DNA of 64,000 bases from JALZUV01 sp963837025 (lineage in GTDB: Bacteria > Pseudomonadota > Alphaproteobacteria > Rickettsiales > JALZUV01), in NCBI GenBank assembly GCA_963837025.1, contig CAWILT010000001.1:620001-684000 (forward strand), given 5' to 3'. The first letter of the stretch is position 1, and each line of letters begins with the position of its first letter. Below are positions 25,063-34,494 of this stretch, piece by piece. The notes below the pieces were generated by a model that saw nothing but the letters and a program-made list of their open reading frames with translations, did no database searches and had not been told where the DNA came from. A program made the translations under genes and the position numbers.

Positions 25063-26918
25063 TATCCGAACTTTTAACCCAAATTGCCGCTATTCCCCAA
25101 CTGCATATGTGGGTGGTGTTTGGCTTTGTCATAGTAGCGGTAGGGCTATTTGCCAGCAGTCGCATTAGTCTCCAATTATCGTCTATTATCATATTGAGCT
25201 TTTTAATGCTGTTTTTTGAGCTTATGCCCATGCCTGCGCAAAATGGCAATCCCGCCATTGATTCAGGCCAGCTTTTAGCAGGGTTTTCCAACACAGCGCT
25301 AGTCGCAGTAATGGCATTATTAGTATTGGGACAAGCGGTTATCCGCACTGGCTCGCTCAGTGGGTTGGCAAACTTTTTTACCTCTATTAAATTTGGTGGA
25401 CGCTTCTTGCCTATCTTTCTCATCATTGTAGCCGTGGCCATGTTGAGTGGATTTCTGAACGATACACCCGCCTGCGTTATTTTTATTCCTGTAATGATGG
25501 CAGTGGCCAAACATCTTAATGTCAGCGCCAGTAAGGTAATGATTCCACTTTCCTACGCCGCCATTTTAGGGGGCGTTACTACACTGGTGGGTAGCTCAAC
25601 CAACCTGTTAGTTTCAGGCGCGTTGGTTGATCTAGGCCAAGCACCGCTCGGGTTTTTTGACTTTACCCTACCCGGCCTTTGTATTGCGGGCGTGGGTTTA
25701 ACCTATATCATTTTCATCTTGCCCAAAATTCTGCCTAATCGCACCGATATGGCCAATGAAATGATGGTGAGCGGCAACCGCAGTTTTGTTGCACAACTTG
25801 AACTTTCCTCTAAATCGCAAGCCGTGGGCAAAACCATCAGCGAATCGGCAATGTTTGAGGAAAAAGATCTCTCCCTAAAATTTATTCAACGCGGCGAGCA
25901 TGCATTTTTGCCGCCATTTGATGAGAATTTTATTCTCAAAATTGGCGATTTACTTATCTTAAACACCACGCGCGAAGCATTATCGAATCTATTTTCCAAC
26001 CATCCCAAAGAGGCATTTCGCCGCATTCATCAGCTTAGCATGAAAGCCGAAGATAAAGAGGGCGATACCCAAATGACTGAGCTACTCATCGCGCCTGCAT
26101 CGCGCATGATTGGGCGCAACATACAGCAAATTGGTTTCCATCACAATTTAGGTTGCATCGTGTTGGGTATTCAACGCCGCTCGCGTATTATCACTACCCG
26201 CATGACCGATATGCGCCTAGCCGCAGGCGACGTGCTGCTCATCATGGGCGGCCAAAAGGAAATTGCAAAATTACGTTCGAATAAAGATGTCATTCTAATG
26301 GAATGGACAACCCAAGATATGCCATCCAAAAAGCTGGCATGGCGGGTGAATCTTATTTTCGGGCTTGCAGTAGGACTAGCCGCATTTAGTATTCTTCCTA
26401 TTCATATTTCGGCCTTTATCGGCGCAGGTGCGGCCGTTATTTCAGGCTGCTTAAATATTCATCAAGCTTTGCGTGCGCTCGATTCATCTATCATTTTCCT
26501 AGTAGCAGCCGGTATCGCACTCAGTGTGGCACTCGAAAAAACAGGTGGAGCCGCATTTTTAGCTACCAATTTGGTTGAATCTATGGCGGGTTTTCCACCC
26601 GTTGCCATCATGTCGGCCATGTTTGTGTTAATGGCAATTCTCACCAATATCTTGAGCAATAATGCTACTGCACTGCTCTTCACCCCCATCGCAGTAAGCA
26701 CCGCCACGGCGCTGAATGTACCTATTGAGATGTTCGTTTATGCCGTTATTTTCGCCAGCAATTGCTGCTCCTTCGCCTCACCTATAGGCTATCAAACCAA
26801 CTTGCTGGTAATGGCACCCGGCCATTACCAATTTAGCGATTATGTAAAGGCTGGTGTACCGCTGATGGTTCTGGTTTGGGCAACCTACACCACCTATGCT
26901 TACTTATTTATGATATAA
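25059..26918 (+). CDS. SLC13-type permease with two RCK_C (TrkA-C) domains
   Basis: A 619-residue membrane transporter. The N-terminal block has about five helices (1-220) with GFLNDTPACVIFIPVM and LGGVTTLVGSSTNLLVSGAL, the first substrate/Na+ loop; two cytoplasmic TrkA-C-like domains follow (about 235-310 and 325-405, each with GDxLLI-type strands); the C-terminal block repeats the fold with LTNILSNNATALLFTPIA and NCCSFASPIGYQTNLLVMAPGHY. Substrates in the family include sulfate, dicarboxylates and arsenite; none can be chosen here. It is coupled to bioA by ATGA, which gives no clear functional clue, and ends at a strong terminator. Confidence 0.9.
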   Translation: MISELLTQIAAIPQLHMWVVFGFVIVAVGLFASSRISLQLSSIIILSFLMLFFELMPMPAQNGNPAIDSGQLLAGFSNTALVAVMALLVLGQAVIRTGSLSGLANFFTSIKFGGRFLPIFLIIVAVAMLSGFLNDTPACVIFIPVMMAVAKHLNVSASKVMIPLSYAAILGGVTTLVGSSTNLLVSGALVDLGQAPLGFFDFTLPGLCIAGVGLTYIIFILPKILPNRTDMANEMMVSGNRSFVAQLELSSKSQAVGKTISESAMFEEKDLSLKFIQRGEHAFLPPFDENFILKIGDLLILNTTREALSNLFSNHPKEAFRRIHQLSMKAEDKEGDTQMTELLIAPASRMIGRNIQQIGFHHNLGCIVLGIQRRSRIITTRMTDMRLAAGDVLLIMGGQKEIAKLRSNKDVILMEWTTQDMPSKKLAWRVNLIFGLAVGLAAFSILPIHISAFIGAGAAVISGCLNIHQALRALDSSIIFLVAAGIALSVALEKTGGAAFLATNLVESMAGFPPVAIMSAMFVLMAILTNILSNNATALLFTPIAVSTATALNVPIEMFVYAVIFASNCCSFASPIGYQTNLLVMAPGHYQFSDYVKAGVPLMVLVWATYTTYAYLFMI

Positions 26919-26920
26919 AC

Positions 26921-26957
26921 AAACCCGCTCAAAACGAATCGAAGCGGGTTTAGTTTT
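26921..26957 (+). terminator. Intrinsic terminator after the SLC13 permease
   Basis: AAACCCGCT (26921-26929) pairs perfectly with AGCGGGTTT (26943-26951) around a 13-base loop and is followed by AGTTTTTT. It ends the bioA-permease transcript; on the other strand the T-run is shorter but it may also slow transcripts of the convergent DUF4167 gene. Confidence 0.88.
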
Positions 26958-26971
26958 TTATATGGTAATGC

Positions 26972-27691
26972 TTAGATTGCCGCGGGTAAACCAAGCGTTA
27001 GCTTACCATCATTCGTATCATCTTCAGTATCGGCAGCTTGCGCTTGCGGCTTTTTAGCGCGTGGTTTGCGGGCGGGCTTAGGTTTATCTTCGCTTTGCGC
27101 TTGCGACTCACGCTTAGGCGCGCGCGGCTTTTTCGTTTCTTTCTTCACGCTGTCTTTAACAACCTTATTATCATTATCATCGTCATTATCATCGCGATCA
27201 AACTCAGCACGTTTGCGATTACTTGATGGTTGGCGGTTACGATTAGAATGGTTGCTGTTATTGCTAGAATCACTCTCATCCGAATCATCATCTTTTTCTT
27301 CTGAATGATGGCGCTTACGCTGCGGTTGTTGATTTTGGTTCGAGCGATTTTGCGAATTAGAGGATGAATCATCTTCATCATCATCTTCATCATTGTCATA
27401 ATCATCATCGTCATTGCCATTAAGCGCGCGCTTAGCTTCCATCTCAGCTTCATGAGCATTTAACAAACGCTGATAATGCTCAGCATGCTGCATGTAATAT
27501 TCAGCCTTCACCCGATCATTATGACGGTTTTCATTATATAAATTAATATAATTATCGCGCTTATTCTCTACCTGTTTGGCATTAAAGCGCTTATTGCCGC
27601 CGCTGCGGCCACGGTTATTGTTATTCCGATTATTATTGTTGTTATTGTTATTATTACGGCGTCCATAGGGGCGATTTCGTCGTTGCTGCAT
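26972..27691 (-). CDS. DUF4167 domain protein, Asn- and acid-rich
   Basis: A 239-residue, probably largely disordered protein. The conserved DUF4167 core is near the N-terminus (about 45-90: NYINLYNENRHNDRVKAEYYMQHAEHYQRLL, shown only as YYMQHAEHYQRLL for length). It is preceded by a basic Arg/Asn start with runs of Asn and followed by long Asp/Ser/Asn stretches and a basic Pro/Lys/Ala-rich end. The start at 27691 (MQQRRNRPYG) is preferred because the preceding ATG at 27697 lies within the AAAGGATG ribosome site. The family is alphaproteobacterial, of unknown function, possibly RNA-binding. It follows prmC and prfA as usual; clpB, its common neighbour, is far away here. Confidence 0.85.
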   Translation of the reverse strand: MQQRRNRPYGRRNNNNNNNNNRNNNNRGRSGGNKRFNAKQVENKRDNYINLYNENRHNDRVKAEYYMQHAEHYQRLLNAHEAEMEAKRALNGNDDDDYDNDEDDDEDDSSSNSQNRSNQNQQPQRKRHHSEEKDDDSDESDSSNNSNHSNRNRQPSSNRKRAEFDRDDNDDDNDNKVVKDSVKKETKKPRAPKRESQAQSEDKPKPARKPRAKKPQAQAADTEDDTNDGKLTLGLPAAI

Positions 27692-27710
27692 ACTCATCCT
27701 TTAATGCAAT

Positions 27711-28490
27711 TTACCTTTTACGCAATACTACAGCGCGCGCAATGCCGCCATAATCTTTGCGAATTTTGTGCAATTCAAACCCATTTTGTTGCCCCATCGT
27801 TGCAACATCTTGTGCTTGCCCCTGTCCTACTTCTAAAATTAACCATCCATGATTGCCTAAAATATTGGGCGCCTGATGTATAATTTCTCTGTAAAACTGT
27901 AACCCATCTTCACCTCCAATTAAGGCACCTATAGGCTCAAAATTCCGCACTTCAGGCATTAAATGGTCTAAATCTGCTTGTGGAATATAAGGTGGATTGC
28001 TTATGACAAGGTCAAACGCTTCTGTCAAGCCCTCAGCCCAATTTGCTTGCAAAAACTCCACACGGTTTTGCACGCGCACTATGCTCGCATTACGTTTAGC
28101 AACCTCTAGCGCATCGGCAGATATATCCACGCCCACACCGCTTGCCGCTTTAAATTCATGCAACAAAGTCAGCAGCAAACATCCGCTGCCTGTGCCTAAA
28201 TCGCAAAATCGATAGGCGGCAGATTTATCAGGCAGGCATTTCAACGCTTCTTCAATCAACACCTCGCTATCAGGGCGGGGTGTAAGCACGTGTGGGGTGC
28301 AAATAAAATCATGCTCCCAAAATCCGCGTGTGCCTAAAATATGCGACATCGGCTCCCGCGCACAGCGGCGTTGCACGCTCAATTCTAAAAGCTGCGCGTC
28401 GCCAGCAGCAAATTCAATCAACATCTGCGCTTCACGCATGGGCGAATCACACCCCGCCTGAGCAAGCCTATTACTAATTATTCTTTGCAT
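27711..28490 (-). CDS. prmC: Release factor glutamine N5-methyltransferase
   Basis: A 259-residue SAM-dependent enzyme that methylates the GGQ glutamine of release factors. The N-terminal helical domain recognises RF (PMSHILGTRGFWEHDF); the Rossmann domain has the SAM motif FCDLGTGSGCLLL, VGVDISADAL and the catalytic NPPYIPQ. The ATG at 28490 is used; an in-frame TTG at 28505 adds five residues and neither has a good ribosome site. It lies 35 bases after its substrate gene prfA. Confidence 0.95.
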   Translation of the reverse strand: MQRIISNRLAQAGCDSPMREAQMLIEFAAGDAQLLELSVQRRCAREPMSHILGTRGFWEHDFICTPHVLTPRPDSEVLIEEALKCLPDKSAAYRFCDLGTGSGCLLLTLLHEFKAASGVGVDISADALEVAKRNASIVRVQNRVEFLQANWAEGLTEAFDLVISNPPYIPQADLDHLMPEVRNFEPIGALIGGEDGLQFYREIIHQAPNILGNHGWLILEVGQGQAQDVATMGQQNGFELHKIRKDYGGIARAVVLRKR

Positions 28491-28525
28491 TAATAAAGTT
28501 GCCAATACATTTTAAAAACAGGCGG

Positions 28526-29605
28526 CTATTCGCCTAAATCATCGGCGATGTTTGCTAGACGCTCGGCTTCATCCACTTGGCGCAGCTCATCAATATAATC
28601 ATCAAGACCCGTGCCATTCATTACTTCATCAATATTATAACCGGTTTTGTTAATGCGATGATCGGTCACACGGCCTTGCGGAAAATTATAGGTGCGAATA
28701 CGCTCTGATCGATCGCCACTGCCCACCTGACCTTTGCGCGCGGCGGAGCGTTCATCATCCACCTTTTGGCGTTCAGCATCATAAATGCGCGCGCGCAATA
28801 CTTTCATCGCTTTTTCGCGGTTTTTATGTTGCGATTTTTGATCCTGCTGGCTCACCACAATTCCGGTGGGAATATGCGTTAAACGCACAGCCGAATCGGT
28901 CGTATTAACCGATTGCCCACCCGGGCCAGATGCGCGAAACACATCAAAGCGAATATCGGATTCTTTCAAATCAATATCTACCTCTTCCGCCTCAGGCAAT
29001 ACCGCCACCGTTGCAGCCGACGTATGTACCCGCCCACCCGATTCGGTCACCGGCACACGCTGCACTCGATGCACCCCCGATTCAAACTTTAACCGCGCAA
29101 ACACGCCTTTACCCGCAATACTGGCTGTGGCTTCCTTATAACCGCCCACACCTGTTTCGGAAATATCCATCGATTCAAATTTCCAACCACTAAGCTCGGC
29201 ATAACGCTGATACATGCGGAAAAGTTCAGCTGCAAACAAACCGGCCTCATCGCCACCCGTGCCCGCGCGCACTTCTAAAATCGCGTTTTTCTCATCGGCT
29301 TTATCTTTGGGCAAAAGCGCCACTTGAATTTGCTTTTCAAGTTTGGGCAGCAATTTATTCAAACTTTCAAGCTCGTCTTGCGCTATCTCTTTCATTTCGG
29401 GGTCGGCCAACATTTCAGCCAGTCCGGCCTTTTCGTCTATCGCGGTTTGATATTGTAAATACAGCTCAACAATCGGCCCCAAATCGGAATATTCCTTTGA
29501 AGTTACCGCGTAATCCTCAATCTCTTCCGGATTAGCCATTTGCTTGCCCAAATCATCATAGCGATTGCTAATGGACTTTAATTTATCAATAAAACCTTTT
29601 TGCAT
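28526..29605 (-). CDS. prfA: Peptide chain release factor 1
   Basis: A 359-residue RF1 that reads UAA and UAG. The codon-recognition tripeptide is PVT (185-187) and the peptidyl-hydrolysis motif GGQ is at 229-231 in RASGPGGQSVNTTDSAVRL. AGTGGDEAGLFA, typical of class I factors, is at about 114-125. The ATG at 29605 (MQKGFIDKLK) gives the normal length; an upstream in-frame TTG at 29629 is not needed. Use of UAG stops in the window (pdhC, for example) fits a functional RF1. Confidence 0.97.
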   Translation of the reverse strand: MQKGFIDKLKSISNRYDDLGKQMANPEEIEDYAVTSKEYSDLGPIVELYLQYQTAIDEKAGLAEMLADPEMKEIAQDELESLNKLLPKLEKQIQVALLPKDKADEKNAILEVRAGTGGDEAGLFAAELFRMYQRYAELSGWKFESMDISETGVGGYKEATASIAGKGVFARLKFESGVHRVQRVPVTESGGRVHTSAATVAVLPEAEEVDIDLKESDIRFDVFRASGPGGQSVNTTDSAVRLTHIPTGIVVSQQDQKSQHKNREKAMKVLRARIYDAERQKVDDERSAARKGQVGSGDRSERIRTYNFPQGRVTDHRINKTGYNIDEVMNGTGLDDYIDELRQVDEAERLANIADDLGE

Positions 29606-29727
29606 GCGGCTGTTATAAGCAATGCCCAACCCATGAGCAAGCGACGTTTAAAGATAAACACAACTCAGTAATCATTTCGTAACAAATTTGAGTTATATTA
29701 AGTTTAACCAAAAAATTAAGGAATGTT

Positions 29728-30282
29728 ATGGGGCCATTAGTACATTATTTATTTAGTAAAAATGATTTAACTCAATCTGCTGTCAAAATTGCAAATATTA
29801 CTCACTCATTTATTGATGATATTCAAGTGCAAGTCGAAAATAATCCTGATCTAAACGCCTCTGATAAAAAAACATTAAATAATGTTACGACTGATTTAAT
29901 TCAATTTACCGGTTACGCAACAGGCATTGCCCAAGGTTTGCGTTCTCAAGGCGAACCCCGATTATCTAAATTATTATCAAATATACTCAATAATCTATCC
30001 AATATTGCAGAAGATTCTCCTGCTTTAAAAGTAGCATCCCTAACATTGAGAACCAATAACAATGAAGAGCGTGAAGACAGAAAAGAGAAAATATATATAA
30101 AAGAGGTTCTTAACGATATTCTCTATACAATATGTTTAAATGGGCTGGACTCCCTTCAAACAAAGATTCGAGATGAATCTAAAGACCGTATTCCAATCGG
30201 CTTTAGCGAAAAAATTAAATCTAAATCTGATGTGATTGAAATTGATCCCTTACATGCAGGCTCAAGCTCTTATTCACGATAG
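29728..30282 (+). CDS. Unrecognised helical protein
   Basis: A 184-residue protein I do not recognise. It has no signal peptide or membrane helix. Composition is rich in Asn, Leu, Ile and Ser, and the pattern suggests an all-alpha fold with helices about 15-45, 50-75, 80-105 and 115-150 and a disordered C-terminus. The start is supported by AAGGA six bases upstream of ATG. It sits alone on the plus strand between prfA and cobT, and its stop abuts the convergent cobT stop with no spacer. Its AT-rich codon use resembles the zincin-like pair and the DUF4145 gene more than the housekeeping genes. Confidence 0.65.
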   Translation: MGPLVHYLFSKNDLTQSAVKIANITHSFIDDIQVQVENNPDLNASDKKTLNNVTTDLIQFTGYATGIAQGLRSQGEPRLSKLLSNILNNLSNIAEDSPALKVASLTLRTNNNEEREDRKEKIYIKEVLNDILYTICLNGLDSLQTKIRDESKDRIPIGFSEKIKSKSDVIEIDPLHAGSSSYSR

Positions 30283-32025
30283 TTATTTCGCGCTAAATAG
30301 CTTCACTGATTCACTCAGCAGCGTTTCGCCTAATTTATCTACTTCATCCAACATAATGGCGTGGGCGTAATAACGGCTTACATCATGTCCAATGCCAATC
30401 GCCATCAGCTCAATAGGTGAGCGTTTTTCGATTTTAGTAATTACCTCACGCAGATGCACATCTAAATATTCGCCACTATTGAGCGATAAGGTTGAATCAT
30501 CAACCGGTGCGCCATCGGAAATCACCATCAAAATTTTGCGTTGTTCGGGGCGCGCCAATAATCGCTCATGTGCCCAAAGTAGCGCTTCGCCATCAATATT
30601 TTCTTTTAAAAGCCCCTCTTTCAACATCAACGCCAAATGATGGCGCGTGCGCGATAAGGGCTGCTCGGCTGATTTATAAATGATATGCCTTAAATCATTC
30701 AAACGCCCGGGCTGCTCAGGCCTATCTTGGCTCATCCACATTTTGCGTGCCTCACCGCCACGCCATTCCTTGGTGGTGAACCCTAAAATCTCTACTTTCA
30801 CGCCGCAGCGCTCTAAAGTACGCGCCAACAATTCAGCACTTAAAGCGGTGATAGTAATGGGCCGCCCACGCATAGAGCCTGAATTATCCAGCAATAATGA
30901 AACCACCGTTTCTTTATCTTTGCTCTGCCGTTCTTGCTTGTAAAGATAAGGATATCCGGGCGCGATAATGGCTTGCGGCAGGCTGGCATTATTAACCAAT
31001 CCCTCCTCTAACTCAAACTCCCAATAACGTTCGGTTCTGGCTAGCAATAAGCGCTGCAATTTATTGGCCAACCGGCGCGTCACTTGCGCCATTTGCGGCA
31101 TCTTCTTATCTAATTGTTGGCTGAGGTTTTTAAGCTCTTCATAGGTGGCCAGCTTGCTAGCCGGCACAATCTCATCAAATTCACGCGTAAAAATACGATA
31201 AGGATCAGCAACGGTATGCTCCGCCCCATGCTCATTATGCCCGCTAGATTCGGCCTCGTGTAGCATCTCCTCACTATTTGCCAGCTCGTCCGACATCTCG
31301 GTTTTTGCGAAATTATCTTCCGCACTTTCCGACTCGCCAGCACCTGCTTCAGCTACTTCCTGCTCGCTGGCTTGGGCATCAGGCTGGTCATCATCTGCGT
31401 TAGCAGGCTCATCACCCGCCGCTTCGCTGGGCTGGTCGGCAGGCTCAGTTTGCTCCACCGCATCCATAGTGCCTTCGGCCAGCCATTGCTGCATCAGCGC
31501 ATGAAATTTAGCTTGGTTATCAAGATGCGGTAAAATTTTATCCACCGCAAATTGCGGTAAAGACTGCGCCAGTAATTTCGCCTCAACCGACAGCATATCA
31601 GGCACTTTCAACCCGCTTAACTTTTGGCGAATAAAATAACCCATCGCTTGGGCATTGCGCTGATCTTCGCTCAATGGCTCATGCGCTAAGCGTTGTTCGT
31701 CCCACGCGTGCAAGTTGGTGGCCATGCCGGCAAACTGGCTGGCAGCAAGGCTATCTAGCCGTGTCCACTCCATCGCCTCGCCCATTTCGGCCTGCTGCCA
31801 TTGCGGCAGATCCTGCGCATGGTGCCAGCGCCGCGCCACCGCCGCCCGATCAATCTCGCCACGGCTAGCGGCGAGCGATTTTCCCCCCAATAACAAAAGC
31901 AAATCGCTTTGCAACAAAGGCGATTCAGCATGATTGCCACCTTCGCGCAAGGCAAGCTCCTTATTGCCAGCAATCGCCCGCGCGGTGGCTGCTAATGTTT
32001 CATGCTCTGGCTTAATACTCATCAT
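30283..32025 (-). CDS. cobT: CobT-like cobaltochelatase subunit (VWA protein)
   Basis: A 580-residue protein. The N-terminal helical region (1-185) is followed by a very acidic linker (187-270) and a C-terminal von Willebrand A domain with the metal-ion MIDAS motif D380-NSGS384 and later ISDGAPVDDS. CobT, with the AAA+ partner CobS and the large subunit CobN, forms the aerobic cobaltochelatase; CobN is not in the window. In many alphaproteobacteria cobS/cobT are kept with a J-domain gene and bolA, as here, and not with cobalamin genes, so a role other than corrin metalation is possible. Confidence 0.92.
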   Translation of the reverse strand: MMSIKPEHETLAATARAIAGNKELALREGGNHAESPLLQSDLLLLLGGKSLAASRGEIDRAAVARRWHHAQDLPQWQQAEMGEAMEWTRLDSLAASQFAGMATNLHAWDEQRLAHEPLSEDQRNAQAMGYFIRQKLSGLKVPDMLSVEAKLLAQSLPQFAVDKILPHLDNQAKFHALMQQWLAEGTMDAVEQTEPADQPSEAAGDEPANADDDQPDAQASEQEVAEAGAGESESAEDNFAKTEMSDELANSEEMLHEAESSGHNEHGAEHTVADPYRIFTREFDEIVPASKLATYEELKNLSQQLDKKMPQMAQVTRRLANKLQRLLLARTERYWEFELEEGLVNNASLPQAIIAPGYPYLYKQERQSKDKETVVSLLLDNSGSMRGRPITITALSAELLARTLERCGVKVEILGFTTKEWRGGEARKMWMSQDRPEQPGRLNDLRHIIYKSAEQPLSRTRHHLALMLKEGLLKENIDGEALLWAHERLLARPEQRKILMVISDGAPVDDSTLSLNSGEYLDVHLREVITKIEKRSPIELMAIGIGHDVSRYYAHAIMLDEVDKLGETLLSESVKLFSAK

Positions 32026-32105
32026 TCATATACTTTTAAAAAAAGTCACTTCCGCTTATAATAATTTGCGTTACACTTTAAATATAGGCTCACAAAATTG
32101 TGAGG

Positions 32106-33032
32106 TTATGCTAACTCTTTATCAAACACGCGTTGATAAAATTCGGCAATAACGGGTTTTTCATCTTCATCGCATTTATTTAAAAAGGTGAGTTTAAATG
32201 CATCTTCGCGGTTACCAAAAATCTCGATATTCTCCGCCCACAAAATTACCGTACGCGGCGACATTACGGTTGAAATGTCACCATTTTTAAATCCTTCACG
32301 CGTGAGCGCCGCAAGCGACACCATCTTCTTCGCTTCGGCCTCACTCAATTTATGGGCTTTGGCCAGCACAATGCGCACCTCATCTTCATGCGGTAAATAA
32401 TTAAGCTGGGTGACGATATTCCACCTATCCATTTGCCCTTGATTTAGCGCTTGCGTGCCATGATATAAGCCACTCGCATCACCCAAACCCACTGTATTAG
32501 TGGTCGCAAAAATGCGAAAGTAGGGATGCGGCGTTATCACGCGGTTTTGGTCGAGCAAGGTTAGCTTGCCTTGGCTTTCTAATACGCGTTGAATCACAAA
32601 CATCACATCAGGGCGTGCCGCATCATATTCATCAAACACAAGCGCTACGGGGCGTTGCAATGCCCACGGTAATATACCTTCTCTAAATTCCGTTACTTGC
32701 TGGCCATCTTTTATCACAATCGCATCACGCCCTACTAAGTCAATACGGCTGATGTGACTATCCATATTCACCCGCACACACGGATAATTCAAACGCGCGG
32801 CAATTTGTTCAATATGCGTTGATTTACCCGTGCCATGATAACCCTGAATCAACACACGGCGGTTATAGGCAAAACCTGCCAATACAGCGCGTGTTGTTGC
32901 GCTATCAAATTGATATTGTGGGTCAATTTCGGGCACATGTTCAGAAGCATTTTTAAATGCGGGAATGCTCCAATCGCAATCTATATTAAAAACGGTTGAT
33001 GCTTTAATTTCAGTATCAGGTGTATTACTCAT
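32106..33032 (-). CDS. cobS: CobS-like AAA+ ATPase
   Basis: A 308-residue MoxR-like AAA+ ATPase, partner of CobT. An N-terminal CobS motif (CDWSIPAFKNASEHVP) precedes Walker A GYHGTGKST (64-72), Walker B VALVFDEYDA (about 127-136), sensor 1 in FRIFATTNTVG and the Arg finger region TVMSPRTVILWAEN. The ATG at 33032 (MSNTPDTE) is preferred over an upstream in-frame TTG at 33056. It lies 80 bases before cobT on the same strand. Confidence 0.94.
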   Translation of the reverse strand: MSNTPDTEIKASTVFNIDCDWSIPAFKNASEHVPEIDPQYQFDSATTRAVLAGFAYNRRVLIQGYHGTGKSTHIEQIAARLNYPCVRVNMDSHISRIDLVGRDAIVIKDGQQVTEFREGILPWALQRPVALVFDEYDAARPDVMFVIQRVLESQGKLTLLDQNRVITPHPYFRIFATTNTVGLGDASGLYHGTQALNQGQMDRWNIVTQLNYLPHEDEVRIVLAKAHKLSEAEAKKMVSLAALTREGFKNGDISTVMSPRTVILWAENIEIFGNREDAFKLTFLNKCDEDEKPVIAEFYQRVFDKELA

Positions 33033-33187
33033 GTTCTCTATGTATGCAGTAATCAAGAATAGTTCAACCGCATTCAGGATTAATTTCTCTTAATGTAAAA
33101 TTTATGAACTCCCATATTTTAACAACTATGATTCTTATATTGAACGGCATATTCTACTATTATGAGAAATGCTCAGGGGAATCAAAA

Positions 33188-33868
33188 ATGAAATATACAT
33201 CAAAATCAAATTTGCTCGGCTCACTCGCAGTTACTTCATTGTTGCTCGTTACTGCAACCAACGCCGAGTCTGGCAATAAAGATTACAGCGCAACCGCGCA
33301 ACCGCTCGTAGCTATTGAAGGTATGATCACGAAAATTGATACTAACACGCTAAATATCCAATATGATGTGAATGGCGTTACAAAAGATTTAATCACCGCT
33401 AAAGCCGACAATGCAGCCTATGATATGGAAAAATATCCGTTAATCGTAGGTGAATATGTAACTGCTTATGGTTATGAAACCGCTCAAAATAATAATGTGA
33501 TGACCATTAATGGTGTGTATTCGCATGATGATAACGCCTATTATGCAGCTACCAATGCAATGAATATTTCAATGAACGAAAATACCCGTTTACCGCAAAT
33601 GAATATGGCTAAAACGGATGACAGCCAAATGAAATTAAGTGGTGTTGTTACGCACGTCTCAGGCAATGAAATGGCTGTAAAAGTTGGTGGCAAAAAGCTC
33701 GATATTGGATTGGATAACTTAGCATATAATCCTGTTAATGGTGTTAATGTAACCGGCGTAAATGTAGGTGATATCGTTTATGCTTCAGGCAAATATGAAA
33801 ATAATTTCTTAGCACCAGATAGTGTGGCAGCAAACGAATTAGTTACCCTTACTAAAAACACGCTTTAA
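33188..33868 (+). CDS. Secreted protein with two OB-fold-like repeats
   Basis: A 226-residue exported protein. ATG 33188 has AGGGGA seven bases upstream and gives a normal Sec signal peptide (MKYTSKSNLLGSLAVTSLLL, cleavage after NAES near residue 27); the longer frame from 33104 puts the signal inside the protein. The mature part has two similar halves: IEGMITKIDTNTLNI...VGEYVTAYGYE...INGVYS and LSGVVTHVSGNEMAV...VGDIVYASGKYE...ANELV, like small beta-barrel DUF5666/OB-type domains. The ligand is unknown. It interrupts the cobS-J-domain pair on the opposite strand; its stop is one base from the J-domain stop. Confidence 0.7.
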   Translation: MKYTSKSNLLGSLAVTSLLLVTATNAESGNKDYSATAQPLVAIEGMITKIDTNTLNIQYDVNGVTKDLITAKADNAAYDMEKYPLIVGEYVTAYGYETAQNNNVMTINGVYSHDDNAYYAATNAMNISMNENTRLPQMNMAKTDDSQMKLSGVVTHVSGNEMAVKVGGKKLDIGLDNLAYNPVNGVNVTGVNVGDIVYASGKYENNFLAPDSVAANELVTLTKNTL

Positions 33869-34444
33869 TTATTTTAAAGCATCCATAATAATTGCATAGC
33901 TCTCGGTTATGCGCTTGAAGCGATCCTCAGCGGTCGCTTCTTTGTTTACATCAGGGTGATATTGTTTCACCAACACTTTAAATTGCTTTTTTACACTGTC
34001 TTTCGTAACCGGCCAACGCAATTGCATGGCTTGCAGTGCTAGCGCTACTTTACGTGACGGCGCGGGTATTTGCGCAGCCATCTCTTCAACCGTAGCTCTT
34101 CTTCCACCAAAAACATCGCCAAACTTGCTGGTGAAACTATCATAAAGACCAGCAGTAGTGAATTTTGCATTTGGTTCGCGCTGCCAAGTTGGACGGTTGC
34201 CTTTATCCACATCTTGCCAATAAATTTCAATCTCCATATCCGACATGCCTTCAAAATAATTCCACTGCTTATTATATTCGGCAGCATGGGTTTGGCAAAA
34301 ACGGTAATGGTCTTTATTTATTGGGCTATAGCGCGATTTAGGAGCACGATGATTGCCAGGCTTATCGCAATCGGGCATATCACACGGAATATCATCCGGC
34401 TTTTCGGGCTCAACCCAACGAGGAGAATAGACAGAAGGTGGCAT
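33869..34444 (-). CDS. J-domain (DnaJ family) protein
   Basis: A 191-residue protein. The N-terminus has a Cys-rich element (CDMPDCDKPG and later C in YRFCQTHAAEYNKQWNYF) that may bind zinc. The C-terminus is a J domain starting about residue 135 with the HPD tripeptide in VKQYHPDVNKEA and FKRITESYAIIM. This is the alphaproteobacterial form normally found beside cobS. It should stimulate a DnaK-type ATPase; its client is unknown. It is divergent from bolA with 50 bases between. Confidence 0.9.
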   Translation of the reverse strand: MPPSVYSPRWVEPEKPDDIPCDMPDCDKPGNHRAPKSRYSPINKDHYRFCQTHAAEYNKQWNYFEGMSDMEIEIYWQDVDKGNRPTWQREPNAKFTTAGLYDSFTSKFGDVFGGRRATVEEMAAQIPAPSRKVALALQAMQLRWPVTKDSVKKQFKVLVKQYHPDVNKEATAEDRFKRITESYAIIMDALK

Positions 34445-34494
34445 AGAGGGTTAATATGGGATGCAATATCGTTTTAAACAAGTAGGAAACCGCA

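Noticed and set aside
27145..27459. A 104-residue Met/Ile-rich minus-strand frame and a Leu/Ser-rich plus-strand frame.
   Set aside because: Shadows of the Asp/Asn/Ser repeats in the DUF4167 gene.
33104..33187. A longer start for the exported OB-like protein.
   Set aside because: It puts the signal peptide about 30 residues inside the protein; ATG 33188 has AGGGGA at the right spacing.
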